Part shown: piece by piece, positions 11,001 through 22,768 of the stretch
Layout of the letters: the number at the start of each line of letters is the position of its first letter
Position numbering within the stretch: the stretch's first letter is position 1
From: Antedon mediterranea
Taxonomy: Eukaryota > Echinodermata > Crinoidea > Comatulida > Antedonidae
Assembly: GCF_964355755.1 (NCBI RefSeq)
Contig: NC_092680.1
Coordinates: forward strand, 8,781,001 to 8,845,000
Length of the DNA stretch: 64,000 nucleotides
Direction of reading: 5' to 3'
The notes under the pieces: generated by a model
Databases searched by the model: none
Seen by the model: only the letters and a program-made list of their open reading frames with translations
What the model was told of the DNA's origin: nothing
Translations under genes and position numbers: made by a program

Positions 11001-14000
11001 TATTCCAGTTGTAAAAGTTTGCCTGGAGGGTGGTTCGGACACAATATTATCCACAAAAGAAGCTGTTTTACTCGATACTCCTGTTGTGGTTTGTGAAGGT
11101 ACAGGCCGAGCAGCCGATTTGCTTGCATTTGCTAACAGGAACTGTGATGTTATTGAGTAAGTTTCATTTAGCTCTAGCATTCTAAATTCCTACATAATTA
11201 ATTCCTGTTTAATATATCAATATAACTTAATATTTTTAATTTGTTTTTCTTCTAATAGTGGAGTACGAAAAATAAAATCTTCAGTGCAAAGTACAATATA
11301 TGAAAGAATACACACTGTGTGTAAAATTAGTAAAGACCATCACACGATACCGGAACTAAAAGAGGCTATTGATATTATTATGAAACATGAATCAATGGTA
11401 AAGATACAAATTAATTATTCATAATAAATAATTATTGTCAATCATGATAATTATTACTTATTTTTTATTCATACTTTCATATTTGATTTATTCTATATTT
11501 TGTATTCTCTCTCTAGCCTCTCAATCTCTCTCTTTTTGTATGAAATAAAATCTTTAATTTTATTATTCTTTTAAAGATTACCATTTTTAGAATGGATGCA
11601 GGAGAACAAGACGATCTGGATTTAGCTATACTTAAAGCTCTACTCAAAGGTAATTAATGGTAATTTTGATACTACTATGCTACGAAAAACACAGAAAACA
11701 AATAATCTGCATCTTCATCAGTTGGTTGATCTGACAAAATATATTAAACATTTTCTTTCGCTGAATTATGTTTCTAGGCCAGACTGCATCACCTAAATCC
11801 CAGTTGAAGTTGGCACTATCATGGGGTCGAGTAGATGTTGCTGAGAGTATTTTCAGTGACCATAATGATTGGCCAGTAAGTACTTATTAACATGGGATTC
11901 ATTAAAACACTTGCATCATCTCAAATATCAAAAGTTTTAAAAGTATGTTTTGGTACAAGTATAATGAAGTATGTCTAGAGCTTCCATCTGTACTGAAGAT
12001 ACTGCGACATTTAGGGTCAACTAGCAACTCTTCTGAAAATCGGTAATAGATTTTCATATTTGACTGATGTATATTTTTGTATTTCTAGCTTGGGAGTCTT
12101 GATAACTTTGTTACTCAGGCTTTGACTGAAAACAGAGTGGACTTCTTAGAACTGTTTCTAGAAAAGGGCGCCATCATGAAAGAATATCTGACTGTTTCCA
12201 GACTACGTTACTTGTATAACAAAGCTGCCGAAACGAACAAGTTCATCCGCAAGCTAATTGTAGACAAAACTCGTGGTGGGGTAAGATAATAAATGTAAAT
12301 ATACAAACAAAAGATTTACTAATTAATTACAGTAGATTGTCTTCTGTCTTTGACTGTTCTCTCCAAATCATTCCTGGTAGAGTCTTTTGTGTGTTTGCAT
12401 GTAGGTCTCTAAAACAGGTTTTCTTCCATGGTAATGCCTCTCTTATGCCTCTCTGAGCATCACTAGAATTATGTGCAAAACATTTAAATCTTTTTACTTT
12501 TTACAGTTAGCTAACATATTTTACCTGCATCATGTTAGAAAATTAATTCAGTCATTAATGGGAGAACACGAAGCACCTTTGTATAATCACGACCGTAACA
12601 TGGGTGATGTGGGACTAGAGTGTAAAGCACTTGTAGCAATGTCAACATGCTTATCAGGTAATTAATCTTCAGATATTATCTACGTTCATCATAATAATTT
12701 TTCTCATTATCAATGATATCAATCGTGTGACATCTATTTTAATATTATCAATATCATTATCATATGATCATTGTCATCTTTATATCTCCTCTTTAAAATC
12801 AGTTGTAATTTTTGGATGGTTTCTTTTTCAACATTTTGGCATTTCTCAGGATTGTCCCTGCTTTTTATGTAAATTTATGCTCTCTTCCAAATTCCAGCCG
12901 ATCACAAGCAAAATCTGAAAAAATCTGCTCATGCATCATCCATTCACATTAAAAGATTAATGTTGTAGGTTTGATGCTACCTTACGTCGCTCAGGTAGAG
13001 TTTCTAAACATAAAGTCAAACAATGAGCAGCTATCCATAGGTGAGAATTTCTCGGTAGCTGAGCTTGTTAACCCTGGCATGCACTTTCCACGACCTTTTA
13101 GAGAGCTTTTCTTGTGGGCAGTTTTGGTTAGCAGGTATGTACTGGTGCAGATTTTGAAAACACTTTTGTGTTGTATAATAGAAACTTTTATACCGTAATA
13201 AATAAATAAATAGATAAAAAAAAACTTCAGTAGCAATTGTTGATTTAGTAATTTTGAATTAATTCTATGTATATTTTGATGAGTCAATATACCTGTTATT
13301 GTTTGCTTTACCTTCTTAGGATGGACCTAGCAGAATTCTTGTGGGAGAGAGGAGAAGACCCAGTTTGTTTAGCCATTGTGGCATCAAGAATGTTACGTTC
13401 AATGTCAAAAAGTGCCCAAGATCCAGATGACAAACTTAAGCTTCTTGAAAACTCAAGGTAATAAACTTCAGTAGGGCAACGGCTATGAGCTAAACCCAGG
13501 AGAAGAGAACAGGTGTTAAAATATGTCGTCTTGAAACGCCAGAGGCCTCCAACGTTGAATGGCTACTTAGGTCCATAAACCGGGGACCTTGGGTCTCTGC
13601 GTTACAACAGTGTAAAGTTTTGTAATATAGGAATAAAGTTAATGCTTGCTGGGTTTTACTTTTTCTAATCGTGAAAATGATGATCTTTGTTTCAGAAAAT
13701 TTGAAAAACTTGCAATCTGTGTAATTGATGAGTGCTATATCACAGATGAAGATCTAGCTCAGATGATGATTACAATTCCACACAAGCAGTGGGGAGGTAT
13801 GAACACCTTAACCATTGCAGCCGAGTCAGAAGCGGAGGAATTTATTTCCCGTCCATGTCCTCAGGCTGTCATCCAGAACATTTGGATGGATGGAATGCGT
13901 TGCTCCACGGGGAAAGCGTTTTTTGTTTTGCTTATACCGCTACTGTTGAAGGTGATTCCGTACAGAAAAGACTTTGTTTCAAAAACAATGCAGGAGAAAG

Positions 14001-14047
14001 TGTGGATGTTCTACAACGCCCCAGTAACAAAGTTTTTTGGTGGACTG
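8023..14047 (+). CDS. TRPM N-terminal homology region (exons 1-15)
   Basis: This part of the channel gene encodes the cytosolic half, residues about 1-841 counted from 8039. Exon 2 ends and exon 3 starts with the family signature [12 protein letters not shown] followed by KCCCGRL. Exons 4-7 hold the conserved MHR1/2 stretches [38 protein letters not shown] and [17 protein letters not shown]. The last of these belongs to the Rossmann-like nucleotide-binding fold of TRPM proteins. Exons 8-10 carry [11 protein letters not shown] and [14 protein letters not shown], and exons 13-14 carry [12 protein letters not shown] and [11 protein letters not shown], all typical of the ankyrin-like MHR3/4 region. 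The N-terminal pocket may bind a nucleotide such as ADP-ribose. That is inferred from TRPM2 biology, not seen here. Confidence 0.9.
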
Positions 14048-17000
14048 GTAAGACCACATCACTGTTTGAAATGCTTATATTTTTAATCTGTTTTATCTAC
14101 TTGCCTAGACCTATTGTTATATTTATAATATGGCAACCATCTTTCTCTATATGGTCAATTGCTGAGTAATTTTATTGACTAGGCCCACTATGAATTAAAT
14201 AATTTATACAGTAAAAATTATGAATATAAACTGACCATATCTTATTTATTTTTAGATTACATATTTGATGCTACTTCTGTTGTTCAGCTATGTGCTACTT
14301 TTTGATTTTCAAGAAAAGCCGTCAGTTCATGAGAGTATTTTATTTGTATGGATTTGTACCCTTATTATTGAAGAATTTCGACAGGTAAAAGGCAACTTTT
14401 GATAAATATATTGCTCAAACAGTATGGATGTGAAAGTACTTTTGGAGACACTGTGTCACATGACTATTTGACCAATCAGAATGACAGAAGCTTAATCAGC
14501 CTTTTGACATTTTAGGACTTTGTTTAAGTTTATTCTACTATTCCTAGTTTTTTAATTTTCTCTACCTCAGTTGCTAATACCAAACGAGTTTGAGACATGG
14601 TATCAGAATGTTCGTCTGTGGAAACGCAGTGTGTGGAATTGGATAGAGGCACTAATGCTTAGCCTAGCCAGTCTAGGATATTGTCTACACTGGAGTTTAG
14701 ATTGGATTGATGGTGCCAAATGTTGTTACTCTGCTAGCTGTTTCTTATTCTATGTCAGGCTACTTAGGATGTACGCTGTCAATACTAATCTTGGTCCCAA
14801 GATGGTTATGATAAGAAAAATGGTAGTATATAATGTATAACAATTGTACATAGAATAATGCCAATTTAGTTTTTTTTATATAAAGTCATGCATTGTGTAA
14901 TAACATTTTTTCTAACTAAAAATGTAAGAATGAAATGTGTTTTATTCTAATTTACATCAACATCGTTTACTTTTGCAGATTCATGAGCTGGTGTTTTTTC
15001 TCTGTATCTTGCTTGTGTTTATGGTTGGCTATGGTGTAGCTAGTCAATCTCTTCTCTTCCCCAATCAAACAAATGTTCCTGCTGCCATTACTAGAATCTT
15101 CTACATGCCTTACTTCCAGATTCTTGGTGAATTGTTTCTGGACACAGTTGAAGGTAATTAAAGGGTTTGTATTGTAATGATTGAGTGCAGTTAATTGCAG
15201 AAATACTTTTTTCAACTTGTTGGTGTCGCAGGAAAGTTTCTTTCATAGGGGTTGTTCAAAGGTGCTGATTTACAAAGAAAAAGATTAGATCCTGACTTAC
15301 AGTACACCTTAGATTGCTTGTTTTCCCTGTAGGTAACGTTGATGATTGTAGTGATGATCCAAATCAAGATCTTCAACCATGTCCTAAGAAACACATCTTT
15401 GTCTCTGTACTATTTGGCATCTATTTGTTAATAGGAAATGTGCTGCTGTTAAACCTTCTGATTGCGATATTTAGGTGAGAATTGGTTTAGCTTTCTTTGG
15501 CTTTACTGTAAGAGTAAGAAATTAAGGCATGTGTCAGTTGTACAGAACCACTTTTCTGATTTTCCACTAAAAATCAATCAAAATTTGACTAATGCGCATA
15601 CATATTTATATTTCCATTTACTTTTTGTGACGTAAATAAATGCGCAAACATAGTAAATTGTAACTGCTGTGTTACTGTATTGTAAATAGGTATTTTTGTA
15701 TTTATGTACAATGTTTGGAAAAGTGTGAATAGATAATTATGTTCAATTTTCTGGACAACCAAAGACATTGTGGTTGTTGAATGTAAGCATTTATTTATAC
15801 TTTTTGAGGCATGGATATATATTTATTCTATTTTGCATTTTATTTTCACCCCAGTTTTGTATTTGATGAAGTCCAAAGCAAGGCACTTCAGATATGGCGG
15901 TATGAACGGTATGCATTGGTGATGGAGTATGCTGATAGACCAGCCATTCCAGCTCCCTTTGTAATATTTCAACACCTCTTTATGATCCTCTCATGGCTGT
16001 ATAGAGTGATCAATATATCATGCAGTAAAGCCGATGAAAAAGGTGTTTTTTTTCCTATATTGCTTTTTGCAATTCAAATTTTTTTTAAGTCATAGAAAAA
16101 CAAGAAAAAGATAATGCAAAAATCACGCATCAATGAAAAATATGTTAAATCGAATGAGAAAAATACTTTAAAATCATAAGATTAACAACCATTAATATCT
16201 TGATAGTGTATAATTGTTTTTATTTCTACGACCCTATGACATCCAAACATCAAGTAACTCCAGTCAAGATAACCTATCTATTTTTATGGTTTATTTCATG
16301 TTGATATACTAAAGTTATTATCTTTTTTTTTAGATATATTGTACAATCTAGAGAAGAAAATTGAGTTAAGAGTGTTTGAAAAAGAATGTGCTGCAAGTTA
16401 CCGTCGCAAGAAGGCAAACATTGAAAGCTCACAAGTGACGGAAAAAGTTGATAGAATTGAGAAAAAGTAAGGAAATTGGCATTAGCAAAGTTGTAGTTGG
16501 ATAAATCATGCACCAATAATCTTCTAGCTTAAAATGTTAAGTGCTAGGCTCTGTCTACACTATCAAACTTTATGTGAAAAAAAATGTGATGTGCCCATAT
16601 ATGAACAGGATGAGCACAATTTCACTTTTTTTGTCAAAATAGTTTGATAATGTAGATAGACTTTATAATTATTTAAATTCATATTTGATGTATTACAAAG
16701 ATAAACAATATTCAATAAATTTGGTTAATAATGTCTTCCTAAGGAAATTAATAAAACAAATAAATATTTTTTCTTGTATAATTTGCAGACTTGAAGAATC
16801 AATCAAACAGTATGAAGAGAAAGAATTTCCAAATAATGAAGTCCAGAGTAAGGTTGGACGGCTTCTTTACCCCCATGATAAAGCTTCAACATCATCTTTG
16901 ATTGATGTCGAATTTGATGAATTTGATAGCGCCCTTAATCATTCAAAGAAAAAGAGGCAAAAGTTTAAACAATCAAATGAACACAATGATCCTGAATGTT

Positions 17001-17293
17001 CTTCTCTTGAGCATCTTACAAGTAAAGAATTAGATGGTAGCGACATAGAACAAGCTAGCCTAACCTTTGATGATAGCATGGAGCAAACTAGTTTGTCGAA
17101 GCTGCAGGTAATTGCTAGACAGCAGGCTACAGCATTTATGGATCTGAAGAGAGGAATTGATCATCAGATGCAACTGGTGCAAGCTAGACTGCTAAAGCTG
17201 GAGGAGGAGTCACAAGGAAATAAACATATGTTAGAAGAAAATAAAAATATGTTGGAAAGAATGGAACATATGTTGGGAAAAGTCTTTGAATAA
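8039..17293 (+). CDS. TRPM-family cation channel (TRPM2-like, no NUDT9-H domain), 22 exons
   Basis: The exons join with consistent GT-AG sites and phase to about 1348 codons: 8023/8039-8191, 8360-8451, 8958-9201, 9547-9711, 10335-10538, 10650-10836, 10988-11156, 11259-11397, 11577-11649, 11778-11875, 12089-12280, 12507-12657, 12969-13134, 13320-13457, 13696-14047, 14256-14384, 14571-14822, 14979-15153, 15333-15474, 15855-16042, 16334-16466 and 16789-17293. The order is TRPM N-terminal homology region, six membrane segments, TRP helix, coiled coil. TRPM channels are tetrameric calcium-permeable or monovalent-cation channels of the plasma membrane or organelles. The start is uncertain: an acceptor at 8021-8022 suggests an upstream exon, and the first in-frame ATG is at 8099. 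Exon 3 could instead end at 9192. TRPM2 is my nearest memory match, but a lineage-specific TRPM of the 2/4/5/8 group is possible. Confidence 0.92.
14256..15474 (+). CDS. TRPM transmembrane core (exons 16-19)
   Basis: Exon 16 holds S1 ([16 protein letters not shown]) and S2, which ends in EEFRQ and so keeps the Glu and Gln of the TRPM calcium site. Exon 17 holds S3 and S4 with [19 protein letters not shown]. Its S3 begins with N-W-I-E where calcium-gated TRPMs usually have N-x-x-D. Exon 18 holds S5 and the pore loop: [13 protein letters not shown], then [12 protein letters not shown], so the filter region reads LGEL where vertebrate TRPM2 has FGQI. Exon 19 holds the outer-pore cysteines (DDC and QPC) and S6 ([15 protein letters not shown]). 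Splice phases are continuous throughout. Confidence 0.9.
15855..17293 (+). CDS. TRP helix and C-terminal coiled coil (exons 20-22)
   Basis: Exon 20 carries the TRP helix with [20 protein letters not shown], keeping the Glu (MEY) expected to complete the calcium site. Exon 21 is lysine-rich. Exon 22 (505 nt) encodes a polar, serine- and acid-rich linker and then heptad-like helices ([35 protein letters not shown]). These fit the tetramerising coiled coil of TRPM channels. The stop is at 17291-17293. No ADP-ribose hydrolase-like (NUDT9-H) sequence or Nudix motif follows, unlike canonical TRPM2. Confidence 0.85.
16551..16660. mobile_element. short MITE in TRPM intron 21
   Basis: The left end CTGTCTACACTATCAAACTT is echoed by an inverted right end, AGTTTGATAATGTAGATAGA. 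The same left end and body (TTTATGTGA...TGTGCCCATATATG) recur at 33130 and 51360, which makes it a dispersed family with terminal inverted repeats. Confidence 0.75.
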
Positions 17294-17689
17294 TATATTA
17301 AATATATATATAGTAATACAGATAATCCCAAACAAATATTTGTGCTAATACATATTTATAACATTTAATTTATTAAAAAAAACAATGGTACTTCAAACCT
17401 GGATAGAAATGTCATCACAAAGACTGGTAAATGGTGGATATATTCGCTCATTTTCTTAAAGTATGAATTGAAGGTTTTTAGCTTAATTGGTTATCCACAC
17501 TTGGCAGATAACCCCTTGTTATTGTCACAATCTTTTTTTTTCTTCTATCTTATTCTTCTTTCCACGAATTTTGTCCGCAGCGTATCTCTAATTTTTGTTA
17601 ACATAAGATTGTATAACTTTGTCAGAAGATTGACCTCTATCTCTAGATGTGCAAGAAACTTCATTATATGACTTTAGAGTCGCGCAACA
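17294..17689. other. 3' flank of the TRPM gene
   Basis: Downstream of the TRPM stop the sequence is AT-rich and probably includes the 3' UTR. No clear AATAAA signal stands out immediately after the stop; AATAAAGTTGAG at about 19124 is a distant candidate. From about 17500 a pyrimidine-rich run (TTTTTTTTCTTCTATC) leads into the dispersed repeat below. Confidence 0.4.
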
Positions 17690-18735
17690 TAAGTTACGCA
17701 CGATTTTATGAATTTTGCGTATTTAACATATATCGAAAATTATATAACAATTTAAATTGAAACTTAGCAAAAGTGTAATTTATATCATGCGCTAACTTTC
17801 TTTGGAAAAAATGGCATGTTTTACAGAAAGTCAACTTTTAATCAAATTACTACGCATTTCATGTCATTTTAAGCATGTAGCATGGAGCTAAAAACTTTTT
17901 CCAGCCTTTTCTAGTAAATTTACCAACTTTTGAACAATTTAACTTAAAATCACGTCATATGAGCACTTCGAATTGGACAATTCGCACACGTTTTTGATGA
18001 AAAAGTAAAAAAATTCGTCAAAATTATGCCTTTTTTTAAACAGTCATAGAGATTCTAAACTACATGGTGAAGTTTATTTTTATTACATATTCTGGAAGTT
18101 GACATGAGTTTTAGATATCGGATCATGCATCAATATGGCTAACCAGATATTGTGACGTCATCGAATGGCCACTCAAATATAAAATATAGGATTTTTGTCT
18201 CTTTCGTCATAGCTCATCACATTTAGTAGAGCGCATCTCCACTTATCCGTATTCCATTTCCCCCCCATATTTGATGTTATCTAGGTCAATCAATTATTTT
18301 TCGCATAATTTACCGTTTTTAAGACGTCAAAATGTGCAAAAGCGTAAATAGCTTTGGTCACTTATTTTCATCATTCCAATAAATTAGTTATAGCTCCTCA
18401 GAATGAAAAGTGATACTCATATTAACGATGATAAACGTTTTCTGGAAGCTGTTAAATTGTAGATACGAATTCATGTACAATGATTGTTGTGACGTCAACA
18501 TATGGCCAGTTGAAATATAAACGTCGTATTTTCATATTTTGCATCACAGTTCATGACATTTAAAAGAGCGCGCATCCATATTCTACGTATCCAAATTTCA
18601 TCAACACATCTCTTAGTGGTTGCTCAGATAATTCCCTTCCAAAATTGCTATCTATGTGCTTCATTTTGATGACATTATCATGTTAAAAATTGGATTAAAA
18701 GATGGGTCTCGTAATTTCATCTATGCTAACATACA
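17690..18735. repeat. dispersed repeat family, long copy
   Basis: This block shares long stretches with 49095-49738, for example GAAACTTAGCAAAAGTGTAA, TTATAGCTCCTCAGAATGAA and CATGTTAAAAATTGGA. Here it is about 1.05 kb; the other copy has internal deletions. It has several degenerate sub-blocks mentioning 'gacgtca' and 'tatggcca' words. No coding frame is preserved, so it is probably a non-autonomous element. Confidence 0.75.
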
Positions 18736-18740
18736 CAGTG

Positions 18741-20298
18741 TATTCCATAACTGTTATGCTTTATAACACAAAATAGGTACAATTCAGCACTGTAAATATA
18801 TTTAATTCATGTCATAGGATGGCATAATAATTGTCGCTGTTGATATTTTAACGTATGCGCATGTTGCGTTTGCGCGAATAACCCAAACTCTTCAAGTGAC
18901 GAGTTCTAATCCAGTTTAATTTAGATTTATTTTTTAAACATAGACTTGAAATTCAACGCATAAGGAAATAATTCATGTGCCTTTTGGGCAAGTATATGTT
19001 ACCAAGAGAAGTTTATTTCAAAGATTAATGTTAATGATATTGATATATTTTCTAATCTGTTTATAGATCTAAAATTTATTGGTAATGGTTTTTATCTCTG
19101 TTGGCTGTGCATTGAAAGATAAAATAAAGTTGAGAGTATATTACATTTGTAAGGGCCATTTATATACTAAGACTGATTGACAATAATAAATAGATAAACA
19201 TACATTTTTCTTACATAAAGGTACAGTACCAACTTTGTACGTTTTTATTGTAATACAACACCAGCCAGGTGGTGCTACACAGGTGTGTATTGACCACAAT
19301 CCAAGTGTTTCAAATTCATAAAACTGTAGGTGGCAGCATGCAGCAAAAATATCTGTGGATGGTGTCATTATCATCTTTGAATGGTTTGTGTGTGAATGGA
19401 TTTTGGAATCGTTCGTATGTCGTCGACGAGGCCGAGAAGAAAAGTCAATATAATAACAATAATAAAAGGCTAACTAAGGTTATCAAGTGTTATTTTTTTT
19501 ATCAAGAGGAAGTTATTAGATTAAGGTAAACCGTATGACGTTTTGTTAAATATTTAATGTTTTATCAGGTTTGTCTAGGCTAGGCTAGTAGGCTTTGTTT
19601 TCAGTCTTATATTTTGTCGGTTCTAGGCTAGCTAGCTAGTAGCCCAGGTCAGGAAGCAGGTAGAGCTTTTGATAAGCTGTAGGCCTAATAGGCTAGCTAG
19701 TAGTAGTAGGGCCTAGGTCTAGTAGGTAAGATTTAAAACAAAAAACAGGTTATAGAGGAAAAAATCTGGCTGCTTGAATTGAGATAGACTAGGCCTACTA
19801 GGCCTAGATTACATTGAATTGTTGTTCATCACCTGACTGTTCGCATTTAAATCTAAAAAATTCCCAAATGTTATGTGACGTACTAGTAGGCTAAACCCGA
19901 GGTAACCTTTTGCATAAGGTTTGTCGCAAATAGCGTGTGTGACGCATGGTGGGATGTATGTGATTTGTTGTTTGTACGTACGTGTCGTGACGTTTGCTCC
20001 CAAACCCTTCCCATCATGCATTGTGTAAGCTATTAGTATTTGCGATAAACCTTATGGTTGCTCGCTCGCTTGACCGTGCCGATGGAAACAATGACTTAAC
20101 ACAGTCGATATATGAATATTGACCATGTGTGTAAAAAATTAGTATTTTCTTTTGACAATGTTGATTGACATAGTCGTACATAATGTATAGTTACTATATA
20201 GTATACCAACAACCAATTTATTCTTGAGATTTCATTAAAACTTAATTAAAAAACTTTGTATTTTGAATCTGTGATTAATAAAGTTTTTTTTGTTGTAG
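18741..20298. other. intergenic region and likely 5' region of the PAQR gene
   Basis: No recognised exon. At 19560-19810 there is a cluster of TAGGCCTAG, GCTAGCTAG and AGGCTAG words. At 19900-20060 there is a locally CpG-richer patch (GTACGTACGTGTCGTGACGT). A possible donor (AAGGTAAAC) near 19527 follows an open frame. A non-coding first exon of the PAQR gene could lie here, because exon 20299-20701 begins with an acceptor and an in-frame stop before its ATG. Confidence 0.4.
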
Positions 20299-20323
20299 AT
20301 AGAATTTAAGTAAAAGGGAATTG

Positions 20324-20701
20324 ATGAGTGATTCAAATGATGGCAATAGCCTAGGTGGGCTTCGTAAACGCAATCTAGTCAGTAATCAATTGAATACAGT
20401 CAGCAGCAGTAGTTCTTGTAAAAAACAAGTCAGCAGCAGTAGTTCTTGTAAAAAACAAAGTGAAGACAATCCCATTGAATCCACGAAAACTGACAACATG
20501 ATTCCGAAGGATTTAATTGGGAAAGCTCCATTAGCCAAGTTTGACACATCAGAAGGAAAGCTAACCTTTGACATTAGTACCATAACTGAAGAAATTGTAC
20601 CGTTGAAACCAAGAAACTGTGTGAAAGAAACCATAGATGAAATTGAAGTCTGTCCAGACTCTGATAGTGATGGCAGTCAAAAGTACAGCAGGGTTCCATC
20701 A
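20324..20701 (+). CDS. possible alternative first coding exon of the PAQR gene
   Basis: The acceptor TTGTTGTAG ends at 20298. An in-frame TAG at 20300-20302 precedes the ATG at 20324, so this is a natural translation start. The frame encodes 126 residues and ends at a strong donor (TCA|GTAAGT) in phase 0. The protein is hydrophilic and serine-rich, with two tandem copies of SSSSSCKKQ at about residues 27-45 and an acidic tail ending in CPDSDSDGSQKYSRVPS. Exon 25210-25684 of the adiponectin-receptor gene starts in phase 0, so the two could splice directly to give a 529-residue receptor. It could instead belong to another gene; I do not recognise its sequence. Confidence 0.5.
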
Positions 20702-20913
20702 GTAAGTACTGTTGTTAGCACTTGTTCACACCATATTTACCAAATTGCAGTGTGGTTGCGGTGACACTGAGTTGATGATTGTTCTTATTTGTATATTTGG
20801 GTGTTTTAACATAGAGTAGTATCTATGTCTTGGTATTATAATAAGTACTGTATATCAATCTTACATACTGTAGCACTCAACACATACAGTATGGAACACA
20901 CAACTGTCATAAT

Positions 20914-21890
20914 GTTGCAGCTAGTAATCTGTACAGTTGTGTCTTAACCCTACCAGCTACCCATTAGGTTGCAGCTAGTAATCTGTGCAGTTGTGTCTTA
21001 ACCCTACCAGTTACCCATTAGGTTACAGCTAGTAATCTGTGCAGTTGTGTCTTAACCCTACCAGCTACCCATTAGGTTGCAGCTAGTAATCTATGCAGTT
21101 GTGTCTTAACCCTACCAGTTACCCATTAGGTTGCAGCTAGTAATCTGTGCAGTTGTGTCTTAACCCTACCAGTTACCCATTAGGTTGCAGCTACTAATCT
21201 GTGCAGTTGTGTCTTAACCCTACCAGTTACCCATTAGGTTGCAGCTAGTAATCTGTGCAGTTGTGTCTTAACCCTACCAGCTACCCATTAGGTTGCAGCT
21301 AGTAATCTGTGCAGTTGTGTCTTAACCCTACCACCTACCCATTAGGTTGCAGCTAGTAATCTGTGCAGTTGTGTCTTAACCCTACGAGTTACCCATTAGG
21401 TTGCAGCTAGTAATCTGTGCAGTTGTGTCTTAACCCTACCAGCTACTGTACCCATTAGGTTGCAGCTAGTAATCTGTACAGTTGTGTCTTAACCCTACCA
21501 GCTACCCATTAGGTTGCAGCTAGTAATCTGTGCAGTTGTGTCTTAACCCTACCAGCTACCCATTAAGTTGCAGCTAGTAATCTGTGCAGTTGTGTCTTAA
21601 CCCTACCAGTTACCCATTAGGTTGCAGCTAGTAATCTGTGCAGTTGTGTCTTAACCCTACCAGCTACCCATTAGGTTGCAGCTAGTAATCTGTACAGTTG
21701 TGTCTTAACCCTACCAGCTACCCATTAGGTTGCAGCTAGTAGTAATCTGTACAGTTGTGTCTTAACCCTACCAGCTACCCATTAGGTTGCAGCTAGTAAT
21801 CTGTGCAGTTGTGTCTTAACCCTACCAGCTACCCATTAGGTTGCAGCTAGTAATCTGTGCAGTTGTGTCTTAACCCTACCAGCTACCCAT
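20914..21890. repeat. tandem array, 54-bp unit, about 18 copies
   Basis: The unit contains TTGCAGCTAGTAATCTGTGC, AGTTGTGTCTTAACCCTACC and AGCTACCCATTAGG. Copies differ mainly at a few positions (GTGC/GTAC, AGCTACC/AGTTACC). Two copies carry small insertions (CTACTGTACCC and CTAGTAGTAATC). It lies in the presumed first intron of the PAQR gene. Confidence 0.95.
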
Positions 21891-22440
21891 TTGTACACCT
21901 AGGAAACGTAAATGTACATTAATTGTCTAAGGAGACAAGCAATATGACGAACTATAGTTTCAGAAGCCCATCATTTAACGCAGGCTTAATTTAAATAATG
22001 GTATTGGTATGGAATAAATAATGAAAATTACTGTGCTACTGTACATGGAGTTTAGACTAAAAAAAAAAGATATTATAGACTAGACAAAAAAAGAGTGATG
22101 TCTAAAACAAAAGGGATTATTATATTTTTGCACTTCCTACAGAGCCATTTACATTTTTTCTAGAGAAAGTATTATCTCAAATAATATTCCATTCTTATAT
22201 CAGTAAAAAAATATACAAATTTAATTTCCAAATAAAATCATTTCATTTTCTTTTGACAATTACCGTAATATCTGAAAACTCGGTATTTTGGTCATAGTAG
22301 TATTATGGTTGCTGTAATTATATGAATTCTAAATATCATTGAAATAAAATATTATCAGATCAAGAGCAGAAGATAGGATTAAGAGATTGTAGTCTTGTGA
22401 GTCAGAATAAAAGGTAGAAAACTACTTAATGCTCAACAAA

Positions 22441-22768
22441 GATATATCAGGGTGACCTGGATATATCAGGGTGACCTGGATATATCAGGGTGACCTGGAT
22501 ATATCAGGGTGACCTGGATATATCAGGGTGACCTGGATATATCAGGGTGACCTGGATATATCAGGGTGACCTGGATATATCAGGGTGACCTGGATATATC
22601 AGGGTGACCTGGATATATCAGGGTGACCTGGATATATCAGGGTGACCTGGATATATCAGGGTGACCTGGATATATCAGGGTGACCTGGATATATCAGGGT
22701 GACCTGGATATATCAGGGTGACCTGGATATATCAGGGTGACCTGGATATATCAGGGTGACCTGGATAT
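22441..22768. repeat. perfect satellite, 19-bp unit, 17 copies
   Basis: GATATATCAGGGTGACCTG is repeated 17 times without any change seen, followed by a partial copy. Each unit holds the perfect palindrome GATATATC and the near-palindrome CAGGGTGACCTG. Zero divergence implies very recent expansion. The flanks (21891-22440 and 22769-23540) are AT-rich with no exon seen. Confidence 0.97.

Noticed and set aside
17294-20298. Search for a missing NUDT9-H domain downstream of the TRPM gene
   Set aside because: No Nudix-like motif or exon-like frame with matching phase was seen.
20914-21890. TTAACCCTA in each 54-bp unit looks like a telomeric repeat
   Set aside because: It occurs once per 54-bp unit within unrelated sequence; there is no run of TTAGGG/CCCTAA, so it is not an interstitial telomere.
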